A stretch of 64,000 nucleotides of DNA from an uncultured Collinsella sp. Lineage in GTDB: Bacteria; Actinomycetota; Coriobacteriia; Coriobacteriales; Coriobacteriaceae. Where the stretch lies: positions 1 to 64,000 of the forward strand of contig CAUDVX010000001.1 in assembly GCA_958452935.1 (NCBI GenBank), in the 5' to 3' direction. Below, piece after piece: positions 8,377-17,153 of this stretch (position 1 is its first letter; the number at the start of each line of letters is the position of its first letter). The notes under the pieces are model-generated. The model worked only from the letters and a program-made list of their open reading frames with translations. It was not told the DNA's origin and did no database searches. A program made the translations under genes and the position numbers.

Positions 8377-8625
8377 ATGCATGACGTCGGAATGAACATG
8401 AGCCAGCTTGCCATGAGCGTCAAGCAGGTCGACGACACCATTGAGCTCGCTCACGAGTGGAGCCATCAGCTGCTGCATGCGACCGAGAACTTTGACATGG
8501 AACGCATTGGCGCCAAGCTCGAGGCCGCCATGTCTGCGCTGCACGAGGCGCACGATGCGCTCGAGGGCTACGAGGAGGCCATCGAGGCCGACCACAACTC
8601 CGTCGGCTCTGTGAAACTGGTGTAA
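8377..8625 (+). CDS. Small conserved helical protein upstream of nikR
   Basis: 82 residues, unrecognised. The start ATG at 8377 follows AAAAGGAGATTCCC. The sequence is predicted almost all helical, acidic, with histidines spread through the first half (positions 2, 26, 30, 34) and no hydrophobic segment, so it should be soluble. One base separates its stop from the GTG of nikR, indicating coupled translation and a link to nickel regulation. It starts MHD, reminiscent of HypA's MHE, but has no CxxC zinc site and is not HypA. Confidence 0.7.
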   Translation: MHDVGMNMSQLAMSVKQVDDTIELAHEWSHQLLHATENFDMERIGAKLEAAMSALHEAHDALEGYEEAIEADHNSVGSVKLV

Positions 8626-8626
8626 C

Positions 8627-9121
8627 GTGGCCGAGCACGAGCACTCGCACGATTACGGTGCGGACGACGATGCGAGCTGCCGCTGCAGCGGCTCCAGCTC
8701 CGAGCTGGTCCGCTTTTCGGTCACCGCGCCCGACGACCTGCTGCGCCGCTTTGACGAGCAGATCGCGCGCCGCGGTGACGTGGCCAACCGTTCCGAGGCC
8801 GTACGCGATCTGATTCGCGCCTCGATCGCCAAGGAGCAGATGCGCACGCCCGACGAGCAGGTCATCGGTTCGCTCACCATGATCTATGACCACCATACCG
8901 GCGATCTGACGCGCCGTCTGGACGAGGTGCAGCACGACTACACCGACGAGATTGTCTCGACCATGCACGTGCATCTGGACCACCACAACTGCCTGGAGAT
9001 TCTGGCGCTCAAGGGTCGCGGCAAACGCGTCTACGAGCTGGCGGACCGGTTGCTGGGGCTGCGCGGCGTTAAGCACGGCGAGCTCACCTGCGCCGCCACC
9101 AAGCAAAGCTTGGGGCTCTAA
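8627..9121 (+). CDS. nikR: NikR nickel-responsive regulator with metal-rich N-terminal extension
   Basis: 164-residue ribbon-helix-helix repressor with an ACT-like nickel-binding domain. The RHH domain starts near residue 29 (LVRFSVTAPDDLLRRFD). The nickel site is recognisable as HVHLDHHNC followed by the beta strand LEILALKG, matching the His/Cys ligands of E. coli NikR; the first His is likely in YDHHTGDL. Unusually, about 28 residues precede the RHH domain and are rich in His, Asp and Cys (HEHSHDYGADDD, SCRCSG). GTG start, coupled to the small gene upstream; hypF follows 29 bases later. Confidence 0.93.
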   Translation: MAEHEHSHDYGADDDASCRCSGSSSELVRFSVTAPDDLLRRFDEQIARRGDVANRSEAVRDLIRASIAKEQMRTPDEQVIGSLTMIYDHHTGDLTRRLDEVQHDYTDEIVSTMHVHLDHHNCLEILALKGRGKRVYELADRLLGLRGVKHGELTCAATKQSLGL

Positions 9122-9150
9122 CAACACGCACTTCAATGAGGGAGGGTCGC

Positions 9151-11604
9151 ATGCGGCATGTGCATATTCATGTGACGGGCATTGTGCAGGGCGTTGGCAT
9201 GCGGCCATTTGTGTATCGCGAGGCTATGGCGCATGGCATTTGCGGCTGGGTGCTCAACGCGGGCGATGGCGTGCACATCGAGGCGCATGCTTCGGTCGAG
9301 GCACTCGACAGCTTTGTCGCCGCGCTGTCGGAGCACGCGCCCGCCGCAGCCCGCGTTGAGCATGTCGCTGTTGCAGACCTGGAGCCCGACGCTTGGGATG
9401 CCGACGATGAGCAGGCCTTTCGTATCGTAGCGTCGCAGGATCAGACCATGCACACGACGCTCATCTCCCCCGATATCGCCACCTGTGACGACTGCCTGCG
9501 CGAACTGTTCGACCCCGCCGACCGACGCTATCACTACCCCTTTATCAACTGCACCAACTGCGGGCCGCGCTTTACCATCATCCGGTCGCTGCCTTATGAC
9601 CGAGCGGCCACGTCGATGGATTGCTTTCCCATGTGCCCCGAGTGCGCCGCAGAGTATGGCGACCCGCTTGACCGGCGGTTTCACGCGCAACCCGATGCAT
9701 GCTTTGACTGCGGGCCTCATATTACGTGGCGCGAGGCGGCGGGCGACATGGAGCTCGAGGGCTCGGGGACGACGCCAGCCGTCGGCAGCACGCGCGAAAC
9801 CAGCGATGCCATCATCGAACGCTGTGTCGAGCTGCTGGCCAGCGGCGGCATTGTCGCCATCAAGGGCCTGGGCGGATTCCATCTGGCCTGCAACGCCGCC
9901 AATGAGCAGGCGGTGGCTGAGCTGCGCCGTCGCAAGCGTCGCAGCAACAAACCATTTGCCGTTATGTTGCGCAGCCTTGCCGATACCGAACGCCTGTGCC
10001 ACGTCGATGATGCCGAGCGCAGCTTGCTAACCGGTAGCATCCGCCCCATCGTGCTGTTGCGCCGGTGTGCTGTTGGCGAGGGAGATTCCCCCGACGCCCT
10101 TACACTCGCGCCATCCGTCGCGCACGATCTACCCGAGCTCGGCGTTATGCTCCCCTATACACCGCTTCAGCATCTGCTGCTTGCAGCTGCCGCGTCGCAT
10201 GACATGCACGCGCTGGTCATGACCAGCGGAAACCTGAGCGAGGAACCTATCGAAACCGACGATGCCCTTGCATGGGAACATCTTGTTGCCGCCGGCATCG
10301 CCGACGCGCTACTTGGCAACGACCGTGCGATTCTCTCACGCTACGACGACTCCGTGGTACGCGTGGTCGGTGGGGTCGTTATGCCCGTGCGCCGCGCTCG
10401 CGGATATGCACCCCAGCCGCTGCCGTTGCCGGCGCTCGACGGCGCTCCGCCCTGCGTGCTCGCCTGCGGCCCACAGCAAAAGGCAACGATCGCATTCACA
10501 CGCGAGGATGCGAACGGCGAGGCGGCCTGTTTTGTGTCGCAGCATATTGGCGATGTCGAAAACGGCGAGACCTTCGATGCCTGGAACGCCGCGCGCACGC
10601 GCTTGGAAGATCTCTTTGACTTGGCGCCCGCCGCCTTGGCCTGCGATTTACACCCCAGCTATCTATCGAGCCAGTGGGCGCGCGAACAAGCGCGAAAATG
10701 CAATCTGCCGCTCGTCGAAGTGCAGCACCACCATGCGCATATCACGAGCGTAATGGCCGAGACTATCGCCGCGGGCCAGCTTACAACCGACGCACGCGTC
10801 CTCGGTATTGCCTTCGATGGTACGGGTGCCGGCACCGACGGCACCATATGGGGCGGTGAGTTCCTTGTCGCCGGCCTTGCCGATTTTGAACGCGCCGCGC
10901 ACCTGCGCACCTGGGCGCTGCCAGGCGGCGCCGCATCCGTGCGCGATGCCCGGCGCAATGCCTTTGCCCTGCTGAGCGAGCTCGGCCTGCTCGAGCACCC
11001 GGGCGCCGCGGGGCTATTGGGCGCCCTCGACGAGCAGACGCGCAGTATCACGGCTACGATAATCGAGCGCAACATCAACAGCCCACGCACGAGCAGTATG
11101 GGGCGTCTCTTTGACGCCGCCGCTGCAGTTTTGGGCATTTGCGGGCAAGCAACCTACGAAGGCGAGCCCGCCATCGAACTCGAAGCCGCCGCCTGGCGCG
11201 CGCTCGGCGGTAAGACCGTTCGTCTCGACGGCAATCATACAGGCGCTTTCATGTCTACCGACGGCTCCCCCATCTTGAACCCCCAACCGCTCATCGAAGC
11301 TCTTCTGGATGGAATCGAGGCAGGCGCGCCGGCCGACAGGCTCGCGCTCGACTTCCACGTCGCCATCGCATGCGCGTCGACCCACATCGCGTGCGAGATC
11401 TGTGCGCGCGAAGGCCTCGATACCGTCGCGCTCTCGGGCGGTGTGTTCATGAACCGGCTTTTGCTTCAGCTCCTTACCCACGAACTCAAAGACGCCGGTC
11501 TTGCCGTCTTGGTCCCCCACGCTGTGCCCGTCAACGACGGCTGCATCGCCTACGGTCAGGCCGCCATCGCTCGCGCTCGCCTCGCGCAGACGGCGTTGCG
11601 ATAG
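9151..11604 (+). CDS. hypF: Carbamoyltransferase HypF
   Basis: Makes the thiocarboxamide/cyanide ligand precursor for the [NiFe] hydrogenase active site, using carbamoyl phosphate and ATP, and passes it to HypE. 817 residues with the full domain order: acylphosphatase (1-90, GIVQGVGMRPFVYR), two zinc fingers (about 105-185, CDDCLREL, CTNCGPRF, CPECAAEY, CFDCGP), a YrdC-like domain (about 205-390), and a Kae1-like domain with QHHHAHITSVMAE. The start at 9151 follows GAGGGAGGGTCGC; the ATG at 9136 is embedded in that site and rejected. Confidence 0.96.
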   Translation: MRHVHIHVTGIVQGVGMRPFVYREAMAHGICGWVLNAGDGVHIEAHASVEALDSFVAALSEHAPAAARVEHVAVADLEPDAWDADDEQAFRIVASQDQTMHTTLISPDIATCDDCLRELFDPADRRYHYPFINCTNCGPRFTIIRSLPYDRAATSMDCFPMCPECAAEYGDPLDRRFHAQPDACFDCGPHITWREAAGDMELEGSGTTPAVGSTRETSDAIIERCVELLASGGIVAIKGLGGFHLACNAANEQAVAELRRRKRRSNKPFAVMLRSLADTERLCHVDDAERSLLTGSIRPIVLLRRCAVGEGDSPDALTLAPSVAHDLPELGVMLPYTPLQHLLLAAAASHDMHALVMTSGNLSEEPIETDDALAWEHLVAAGIADALLGNDRAILSRYDDSVVRVVGGVVMPVRRARGYAPQPLPLPALDGAPPCVLACGPQQKATIAFTREDANGEAACFVSQHIGDVENGETFDAWNAARTRLEDLFDLAPAALACDLHPSYLSSQWAREQARKCNLPLVEVQHHHAHITSVMAETIAAGQLTTDARVLGIAFDGTGAGTDGTIWGGEFLVAGLADFERAAHLRTWALPGGAASVRDARRNAFALLSELGLLEHPGAAGLLGALDEQTRSITATIIERNINSPRTSSMGRLFDAAAAVLGICGQATYEGEPAIELEAAAWRALGGKTVRLDGNHTGAFMSTDGSPILNPQPLIEALLDGIEAGAPADRLALDFHVAIACASTHIACEICAREGLDTVALSGGVFMNRLLLQLLTHELKDAGLAVLVPHAVPVNDGCIAYGQAAIARARLAQTALR

Positions 11605-11735
11605 GCTGTTTTGCCAGCCTGCGCGCCGTCGTCTCACAGGTGTAACGCGTTTGCTCGCGACTCCCGCGAGCGCTACCATCATCTGATGGGTAATTAGGCG
11701 CCTATCCAGCGCAAAACGTATAAAAGGGGAACATT

Positions 11736-11996
11736 ATGTGCCTTGCCGTTCCCGGTAAAGTGGTCAAACGCGACGACGACCTTAAGGCGACCGTCGACAT
11801 GATGGGCATCGAGCGCCCCGTTTCGCTGCGCCTCGTGCCGACGGCGCAGGTTGGCGACTATATTCTCGTGCACGCCGGCTTTGGCATTCAGATTGTCGAC
11901 GAGCAGGAAGCCCAAGAGACACTCGAGCTCGTCAACACCATGACCGAGCTGGCCGAAGAGGACCAGCTCGCCACCAACCCGGCCGAGGCATACTAG
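11736..11996 (+). CDS. hypC: Hydrogenase maturation factor HypC
   Basis: 86-residue chaperone that carries the Fe(CN)2CO unit with HypD and delivers it to the hydrogenase large-subunit precursor. The essential N-terminal Cys2 is present in MCLAVPGKV, as is VGDYILVHAGFGIQ. The start at 11736 has AAAAGGGGAACATT in front. Its TAG stop overlaps the GTG of hypD by one base. The 131-base gap after hypF contains GGCGCC-type palindromes and could hold a promoter. Confidence 0.96.
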   Translation: MCLAVPGKVVKRDDDLKATVDMMGIERPVSLRLVPTAQVGDYILVHAGFGIQIVDEQEAQETLELVNTMTELAEEDQLATNPAEAY

Positions 11997-13111
11997 TGGC
12001 GGCGGCGCAGCCGGTTCGCTCCGGTATCGACTTTTCGGCATTTCGCGACCCCAAGCTGGCTCGCGAGCTCATCGACCGTATTCATGAGCTTGTCGGCAAC
12101 CGCAGCATCAACCTTATGGAAGTCTGCGGCACGCATACCGTGAGCATTGGCCGCTATGGCTTTCGCTCCATTATGCCGACGGGACTCAAACTGCTAAGCG
12201 GCCCGGGGTGCCCCGTTTGCGTCACCGCCAACCGCGACATCGATCACGCAATCGCGCTTTCCAACATGGACGGCGCCATCATCACCACCTTTGGCGACAT
12301 GATGCGCGTGCCCGGATCGTCCACCTCGCTTGCCGCGCAAAAAGCGGCGGGGCGCGACATCCGCATCGTCTACTCTCCGCTCGACGCACTCGACATTGCC
12401 GAGCAAAATCCCGAACGCCCGGTCATCTTTATGGGCGTCGGCTTTGAGACCACAACGCCCACCATTGCCGCCGCTATCCTGGAGGCCGACGCGCGCGGGC
12501 TCCAGAACTTTTCGGTCTACTGTGCTCACAAGACCACGCCGCCGGCTCTGCGTGCGATCTCTAACGACCCCGAGACGACCATCGACGGCTTTATCCTGCC
12601 TGGTCACGTCGCTACCATCACGGGCCTGGCACCCTTTGGGTTTTTGGTCGATGAGTTCGAGACCCCCGGCGTAGTCACCGGGTTTGAGCCAGTCGATATC
12701 TTGCAGGGCATCTGCATGCTGGTCCAGATGGTTGTCGAAGACAGGCCCGCGATTGACAACGCCTACCGCCGTGGCGTCAATGCAGACGGCAACCCCGTGG
12801 CGCGCCAGCTGGTCGATCAGGTATTTGAGCCGTGCGACACCACGTGGCGCGGACTGGGACCGATTGCCAACTCGGGTCTTTCCATCCGACCCGAATTCGC
12901 GCGCTTTGATGCCGGCACCCGCTTTGATGTGCCCATTGAGGCGACGGTCGAGCCACGCGGCTGCCGCTGCGGCGACGTGCTGCGCGGTGCCATCACGCCG
13001 AGCGACTGCCCTCTGTTCGGCCACGCATGTACGCCCGAACACCCCGTCGGCCCGTGCATGGTGAGCTCCGAAGGCAGCTGCGCGGCGTACTACCGTTACC
13101 GCGACTGCTAG
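11996..13111 (+). CDS. hypD: Hydrogenase formation protein HypD
   Basis: Iron-sulfur scaffold on which, with HypC, the Fe(CN)2CO cofactor is built. 371 residues. Seen motifs: LMEVCGTHTVSIGRYG, GPGCPVCVT, GFETTTPT, FILPGHVATITG and a C-terminal cysteine-rich stretch (PRGCRCGDVL, DCPLFGHACTPEHPVGPCM) for the [4Fe-4S] cluster. The GTG start shares a base with the hypC stop. Followed by palindromic element E5 before hypE. Confidence 0.96.
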   Translation: MAAAQPVRSGIDFSAFRDPKLARELIDRIHELVGNRSINLMEVCGTHTVSIGRYGFRSIMPTGLKLLSGPGCPVCVTANRDIDHAIALSNMDGAIITTFGDMMRVPGSSTSLAAQKAAGRDIRIVYSPLDALDIAEQNPERPVIFMGVGFETTTPTIAAAILEADARGLQNFSVYCAHKTTPPALRAISNDPETTIDGFILPGHVATITGLAPFGFLVDEFETPGVVTGFEPVDILQGICMLVQMVVEDRPAIDNAYRRGVNADGNPVARQLVDQVFEPCDTTWRGLGPIANSGLSIRPEFARFDAGTRFDVPIEATVEPRGCRCGDVLRGAITPSDCPLFGHACTPEHPVGPCMVSSEGSCAAYYRYRDC

Positions 13112-13113
13112 GT

Positions 13114-13260
13114 TCCGCCGTTCTAACGAACGGCGGACCGGCCGACGCTGCGCACCATTCAGGCGAGCGATTTGCCTTTCAATCGTCGGCTGCGGGCAAA
13201 AGCCCAGCAGCCTCCTCTTTCAAGGCAACTCACTTCGTCTGAATGGCGCTCGCTGACTTT
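13114..13260 (-). repeat. Modular palindromic element E5
   Basis: Read on the minus strand it starts GTCAGCGAGCGCCATTCAG, contains TTGCCTTGAAAGAGGAGG, an apical hairpin CTGCTGGGC-TTTT-GCCCGCAG, then GATTGAAAGGCAA, and ends GCGCAGCGTCGGCCGG plus a separate hairpin TCCGCCGTTC-GTTA-GAACGGCGGA (13114-13137). This is the same module order as E2 and E3. The terminal hairpin just after hypD may also act as a terminator or RNA stabiliser between hypD and hypE. Confidence 0.75.
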
Positions 13261-13324
13261 TACTTAACATCGATTCTGCCACACTCGGCTATTGCCGATT
13301 CCACCCACGATTGGAGTTTTCGAT

Positions 13325-14359
13325 ATGTCCCGTACTGCCACCGATAGCACTGTCCTGCTGGGCCACGGTTCCGGCGGTCAGATGATGAAGCGCATTATCG
13401 ATGAGGTCTTTCTGGATGCCTTTGGGTCGCCCGAGCTGCTTGCGGGCAACGATGCCGGTGTCGCCGCGCTGCCCGCAAGCGGGCGAATCGCCATGTCGAC
13501 CGACAGCTTTGTGGTAACGCCGCAGTTCTTCCCCGGCGGCAATATCGGCCGCCTCGCCGTATGCGGAACCGTCAACGACGTCGCGACCTCGGGCGCTAAC
13601 GTGCGCTACCTATCGTGCGGCTTTATCCTCGAAGAGGGCTATCCCATGGACAAGCTGCGCCAGATTGTGCAGACCATGGCCGAAACGGCACATGAGGCAG
13701 GTGTGAAGATTATCACCGGCGACACCAAGGTGGTCGAGCGTGGCGGGGCCGACGGCGTCTACATCAATACCGCCGGCGTGGGCGAAGTGCCCGCGGGCGT
13801 AGCGCTCAGCGGTGCAAACTGTCGGCCCGGCGACGCCATCCTGGTATCGGGTACGCTGGGCGACCACGGCATCGCCATCATGAGTCAGCGCGAGGGCTTG
13901 GCATTTTCGAGCAACATTGAAAGCGACGCTGCGCCGCTCAATCATCTGATTGCCGACGTGCTCGCCGCCGCCCCCGACACCCGCTGCTTCCGCGACCCCA
14001 CGCGCGGCGGCCTGGCATCCACACTCAACGAGTTTGCCCAAGCCAGCGGCGTTGCCATGGAGATCGACGAGGATGCCGTGCCCGTGCGCCCCGACGTGCA
14101 GGCGGCATGTGAGATGCTCGGCTACGATGTGCTGCAGGTAGCAAACGAGGGCAAGATGGTCGCCGTGGTGCCAGCCGAGCAGGCCGATGCCGCGCTGGCG
14201 GCTATGCGCGCCGCGCGCTACGGCGAGAATGCCGCCATCATCGGTCGCGTGCTGCCGCTTGGATCGGACGCTCGACCCGCCGTGCGCGTACGCACCGGCT
14301 GGGGCTCGACCCGCATCCTCGACATGCTCGTGGGAGAGCAGCTACCGAGAATTTGCTAG
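13325..14359 (+). CDS. hypE: Hydrogenase expression/formation protein HypE
   Basis: Dehydrates the carbamoyl group received from HypF to a thiocyanate on its C-terminal cysteine and transfers the cyanide to HypCD-bound iron. 344 residues; PurM/AIR-synthase-like fold. Motifs: LGHGSGGQMM, ELLAGNDAGV, TDSFVVTP, GTVNDVATSGA, and FRDPTRGGLASTLNE. The final residues PRIC provide the essential terminal Cys. Start at 13325 after TTGGAGTTTTCGAT. Separated from hypD by 213 bases that hold E5, so it may have its own promoter. Confidence 0.96.
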   Translation: MSRTATDSTVLLGHGSGGQMMKRIIDEVFLDAFGSPELLAGNDAGVAALPASGRIAMSTDSFVVTPQFFPGGNIGRLAVCGTVNDVATSGANVRYLSCGFILEEGYPMDKLRQIVQTMAETAHEAGVKIITGDTKVVERGGADGVYINTAGVGEVPAGVALSGANCRPGDAILVSGTLGDHGIAIMSQREGLAFSSNIESDAAPLNHLIADVLAAAPDTRCFRDPTRGGLASTLNEFAQASGVAMEIDEDAVPVRPDVQAACEMLGYDVLQVANEGKMVAVVPAEQADAALAAMRAARYGENAAIIGRVLPLGSDARPAVRVRTGWGSTRILDMLVGEQLPRIC

Positions 14360-14483
14360 GGCGGAATCGCGCGGTCGGCGCGATGTGGCTTGATATCCCT
14401 GGAGATGTTCAGATTCCAAGCACGCCCAACGCGGAAGCCAAGTATTATGAGGTGCGTTTTGAAACCCAATGACGGGAGCTTTC

Positions 14484-15152
14484 ATGGCAGCAGCTTTTTC
14501 CCATGTGATCTTTGACCTGGACGGCACCATCCTCAACACGATCGAGGACCTGGCGGCCGCCGGCAACCATACCTGCGAGGCGCACGGCTGGCCCACGTTT
14601 GCCGTCGACGAATACCGCTACAAGGTGGGAAACGGCATGCTCAAGCTGGTCGAGCGCTTTATGCCCGCCGAATACGCGGGCGACGGCCGTATGTTTGAGC
14701 AGACGCTTGCCGAGTTTAGAGCTTATTACGGCGAGCACAAGGAGGACCACACCTCACCCTACGCCGGCACGATTGAGATGCTCGACCGTCTGCGCGCAGC
14801 GGGCGTTCAGCTTGCCGTGCTCACCAACAAGGATCATATTTCGGCAGCCCCGCTTATCGAGAAGTATTTTGGTTCCGAGCGCTTTGCACTGGTACAGGGT
14901 CGTGTCGATGCGTTTCCGCCCAAGCCCGAAGCACCCGTCACGCTGCATGTGATGAAGGAGCTGGGCGCCGATCCGGCAACCACGCTCTATGTGGGCGATT
15001 CCAATGTCGATATCCTGACCGGTCACAACGCTGGCCTTAAGAGCGCGGGCGTCAGCTGGGGCTTCCGCGGCCGCGCAGAGCTGGAGGCCGCCGGCGCCGA
15101 CTACGTGGTGGACACCCAGGACGAGCTCGCCGAGCTGGTGCTGGGCGAGTAA
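14484..15152 (+). CDS. HAD-family hydrolase, phosphoglycolate phosphatase-like
   Basis: 222-residue haloacid dehalogenase superfamily phosphatase. Motif I VIFDLDGTILNT (nucleophile and acid/base Asp), an alpha-helical cap (about 20-90) of the Gph/PgmB class, motif II VLTNKD, motif III lysine in FPPKPEAP and motif IV YVGDSNVDILTGHNAG. Start ATG at 14484 after GACGGGAGCTTTC. The substrate cannot be read from sequence; phosphoglycolate or another small phosphosugar is usual. Not obviously part of the hyp operon. Confidence 0.88.
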   Translation: MAAAFSHVIFDLDGTILNTIEDLAAAGNHTCEAHGWPTFAVDEYRYKVGNGMLKLVERFMPAEYAGDGRMFEQTLAEFRAYYGEHKEDHTSPYAGTIEMLDRLRAAGVQLAVLTNKDHISAAPLIEKYFGSERFALVQGRVDAFPPKPEAPVTLHVMKELGADPATTLYVGDSNVDILTGHNAGLKSAGVSWGFRGRAELEAAGADYVVDTQDELAELVLGE

Positions 15153-15192
15153 CGAGCGGCACCGCTTAACGCAGCTGCGACAATTCTTCCAC

Positions 15193-15304
15193 GCGGAAAG
15201 CGCATCCCGTTTTGGAGCTCCGGAATGGGATGCGCTTTCCGTTTGGGGCCTGTTGGGGAAACGGCATCCCGTTTCAGAGCAATATTCCGGGTCGCGCTTT
15301 CCGC
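15193..15304. repeat. REP-like repeat, GCGGAAAGC family, copies 2-3
   Basis: GCGGAAAGCGCATCCCG pairs with GGGATGCGCTTTCCG (a complete hairpin at 15193-15241), followed by a second, degraded unit GGAAACGGCATCCCG ... GGGTCGCGCTTTCCGC. Related words continue to about 15370. Same family as 182-293. Lies in the convergent gap between the HAD gene and the lipoprotein gene. Confidence 0.65.
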
Positions 15305-15418
15305 TACCCGCCCCATCTGGAAACCGCAACCCATTATTCGCCCAAAAACCGGCTCGCATTTTCCCGAGCATTCGATGCAGCGCTGGTGCAAGGAGTGCCC
15401 CCAACTGCCGGCGGAAAA

Positions 15419-15486
15419 GGAACGTCCCCAAGTGCCGCAAGAGTGTCCCTTTTGACTAGTCATTTAAGAACGTCCCCAATGACTAC
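15419..15486. repeat. GTCCCC repeat block, copy 1
   Basis: Carries GAACGTCCCCAAGTG, then TTTGACTAGTCATTTAAG and AACGTCCCCAATGACTA. The motif TTTAAGAACGTCCCCAATGA recurs at about 19.7, 21.9, 28.7 and 60.9 kb. It directly abuts element E2, as the second block abuts E3. Confidence 0.7.
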
Positions 15487-15491
15487 CGTGG

Positions 15492-15662
15492 CAACACCAC
15501 AGGTAGAGGACGGACAGTTAGCGGGCACCAGGGCGAACAAATTGGCATGAAAAGAGGACGGCATAGACCTTCTGGTCATGCCGCCCTCTTTGAATGACAA
15601 GTTGTCGCCCTGGTGCCCGCGCAGCGTCGAGCAGTTGCGGCGTTTGGTAAAACGACGCAACT
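15492..15662 (+). repeat. Modular palindromic element E2
   Basis: Begins CAACACCACAGGTAGAG. Outer stem GCGGGCACCAGGGCGA with TCGCCCTGGTGCCCGC, then the conserved word TTGGCATGAAAAGAGG, an apical hairpin AAAGAGGACGGCAT...ATGCCGCCCTCTTT with inner ACC-TTCT-GGT, then TTTGAATGACAA, GCGCAGCGTCGAGC and the terminal hairpin AGTTGCGGCGTTT-GGTA-AAACGACGCAACT. Between convergent genes; the apical hairpin with flanking A and T runs could terminate transcription in both directions. Confidence 0.8.
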
Positions 15663-15664
15663 CC

Positions 15665-16222
15665 CTAGCTCATCATGGCATTCATCATCTCGTTGGTTGC
15701 GGAATCGTCAGCAGACCACTCGCCGTCGTCATTGCAGGAGTACTTGAAGGTGACCTTGGTGTCCTTGGTCTTAGCAGCCTTGGTCACATCGACCATAACC
15801 TGACCGGCCATCTTGTACAGCTCGTCATCGGAAGGCATCGAATCGAGCGCGGCGACCTTCTCCTGGTACTGGGTGGCAAAATCCTCAACGATCTGGTTCA
15901 TAGACTTGCAGGTAATGGTGACCTCGGCAGTTGCGGTGCCCTTGTCCTCGTCGACCGTCACGTCGCCGATCTTGTAGTCAAAGCCCTCGAGATAGCTCTT
16001 AGCGTACTCCTTGGGATCGATGCCCAGCTGCTCGAACTCGTCGCCCGAGGCCTCTTCCAGGCCGGCGAGGAAGTCGTCGCCACCGTTCTTGACCTCGTCA
16101 AACTGCGTCGTAAGATCCTCGGTGATAAGCTCCTCAACCGAAGGACCTCCGCAGCCGGAAAGCACAACCACGCACGCAACCAGAACAGCCATCAGGGGCG
16201 CAAGCAGCAGCTTCTTCTTCAT
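15665..16222 (-). CDS. Secreted lipoprotein of unknown function
   Basis: 185 residues. N-terminal signal MKKKLLLAPLMAVLVACVVV followed by lipobox LSGC, so it should be lipidated at that Cys and face the outside. The mature part is acidic and mostly alpha/beta, with no catalytic motif I can name. The start at 16222 is set by GGGAGGAATGTC and the signal-peptide shape; eight extra residues upstream would spoil the signal. The 16247-16400 stretch upstream shows no gene and should hold the promoter. Confidence 0.85.
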   Translation of the reverse strand: MKKKLLLAPLMAVLVACVVVLSGCGGPSVEELITEDLTTQFDEVKNGGDDFLAGLEEASGDEFEQLGIDPKEYAKSYLEGFDYKIGDVTVDEDKGTATAEVTITCKSMNQIVEDFATQYQEKVAALDSMPSDDELYKMAGQVMVDVTKAAKTKDTKVTFKYSCNDDGEWSADDSATNEMMNAMMS

Positions 16223-16401
16223 GACATTCCTCCCAACAAGCGGCACCGCGCTTCCCGACGCGGTGCACGTCGTAACAATAAGGCCATACTAGCCGCTAAC
16301 GAACACCCCCGGCAAAGCAAAGGCGCAGTCGGCTCGATTTAACGTCCGAACGGTTTACCGGTCCGCCCAACGCGCAATAAAACGTTCCGTCGCATTGTAA
16401 T

Positions 16402-16430
16402 AAAAAAGGTGGCCGGATAACCCGACCACC
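16402..16430 (-). terminator. Terminator of the EIIA gene
   Basis: On the minus strand GGTGGTCGGG pairs imperfectly with CCGGCCACC and is followed by a T-run (AAAAAA on the plus strand). It lies 27 bases past the EIIA stop. Confidence 0.75.
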
Positions 16431-16456
16431 CTTGCACATCCTTTGGATGTCGCAGT

Positions 16457-16993
16457 CTACTTGCGGACGACCTTAACGATGGCGTCACCAGCAGCGACGG
16501 CAGACTCGGCCTCGACGGTAAGCTCGACGTCGGCGAACTCAGCGGTGTTGGACACAGCCACGACGACGCAGTCCTTGTAGCCGGCAGCAGCGATCTTGGC
16601 GCGGTCGATCTTGAGCAAGGGCTGGCCGGCCTTCACGACGTCGTCGGCCTTGACGAAGCCCTCGAAGCCGTCACCGTTCATGTTGACGGTATCGACACCA
16701 ACGTGCACCAGGACCTCGATGCCGCTATCGGACTGCAGGCCCACGGCGTGACCCATGGTGACGGTCACCTTGCCGTCGCAGGGAGCGTAGACCAGATCGT
16801 CCTCGGGCCACACGGCGCAGCCCTTGCCCAGAACCTCGCCACCAAAGACGGGATCGGGCACGTCGGCCATCTTGATGACCTTGCCCTTGACGGGCGAGCA
16901 CAGCACGTCGGCGCCGGCAGAAGCAGAGATGGAGGCCGGAGCAGCGGCAGCCGCGGGCTCAGCCTTCTTCTTAAACATGTCAAACAGACCCAT
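16457..16993 (-). CDS. crr: PTS glucose-type EIIA component (Crr-like)
   Basis: 178-residue soluble phosphocarrier that takes phosphate from HPr and passes it to EIIB. Family features: SPVKGKVIKMADVPDPVF near residue 35, the active-site His in EVLVHVGVDTVNMNG, and LLKIDRAKI. An Ala/Pro-rich linker (about 10-28) follows MGLFDMFKKK. Start at 16993 after GAGGAGAAAACGT. Neither EIIBC protein in this window (23641 and 49911) has its own EIIA domain, so this protein is the likely shared donor. It sits just downstream of, and on the same strand as, the GH1 gene at 17154. Confidence 0.93.
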   Translation of the reverse strand: MGLFDMFKKKAEPAAAAAPASISASAGADVLCSPVKGKVIKMADVPDPVFGGEVLGKGCAVWPEDDLVYAPCDGKVTVTMGHAVGLQSDSGIEVLVHVGVDTVNMNGDGFEGFVKADDVVKAGQPLLKIDRAKIAAAGYKDCVVVAVSNTAEFADVELTVEAESAVAAGDAIVKVVRK

Positions 16994-17153
16994 ACGTTTT
17001 CTCCTCTTGATTAAGCGCAACGTTATGCGCATGCCTATGGTGATTATAGTGCCAAATGATCAAATTGCTAAGGTGAGAGCTCGAATCGCAAGCCCTTTCA
17101 AGCCCTTTCAAGCCCATCCCAAGGCTTTTCCCCAGCGGCACTCATATTGTCGA

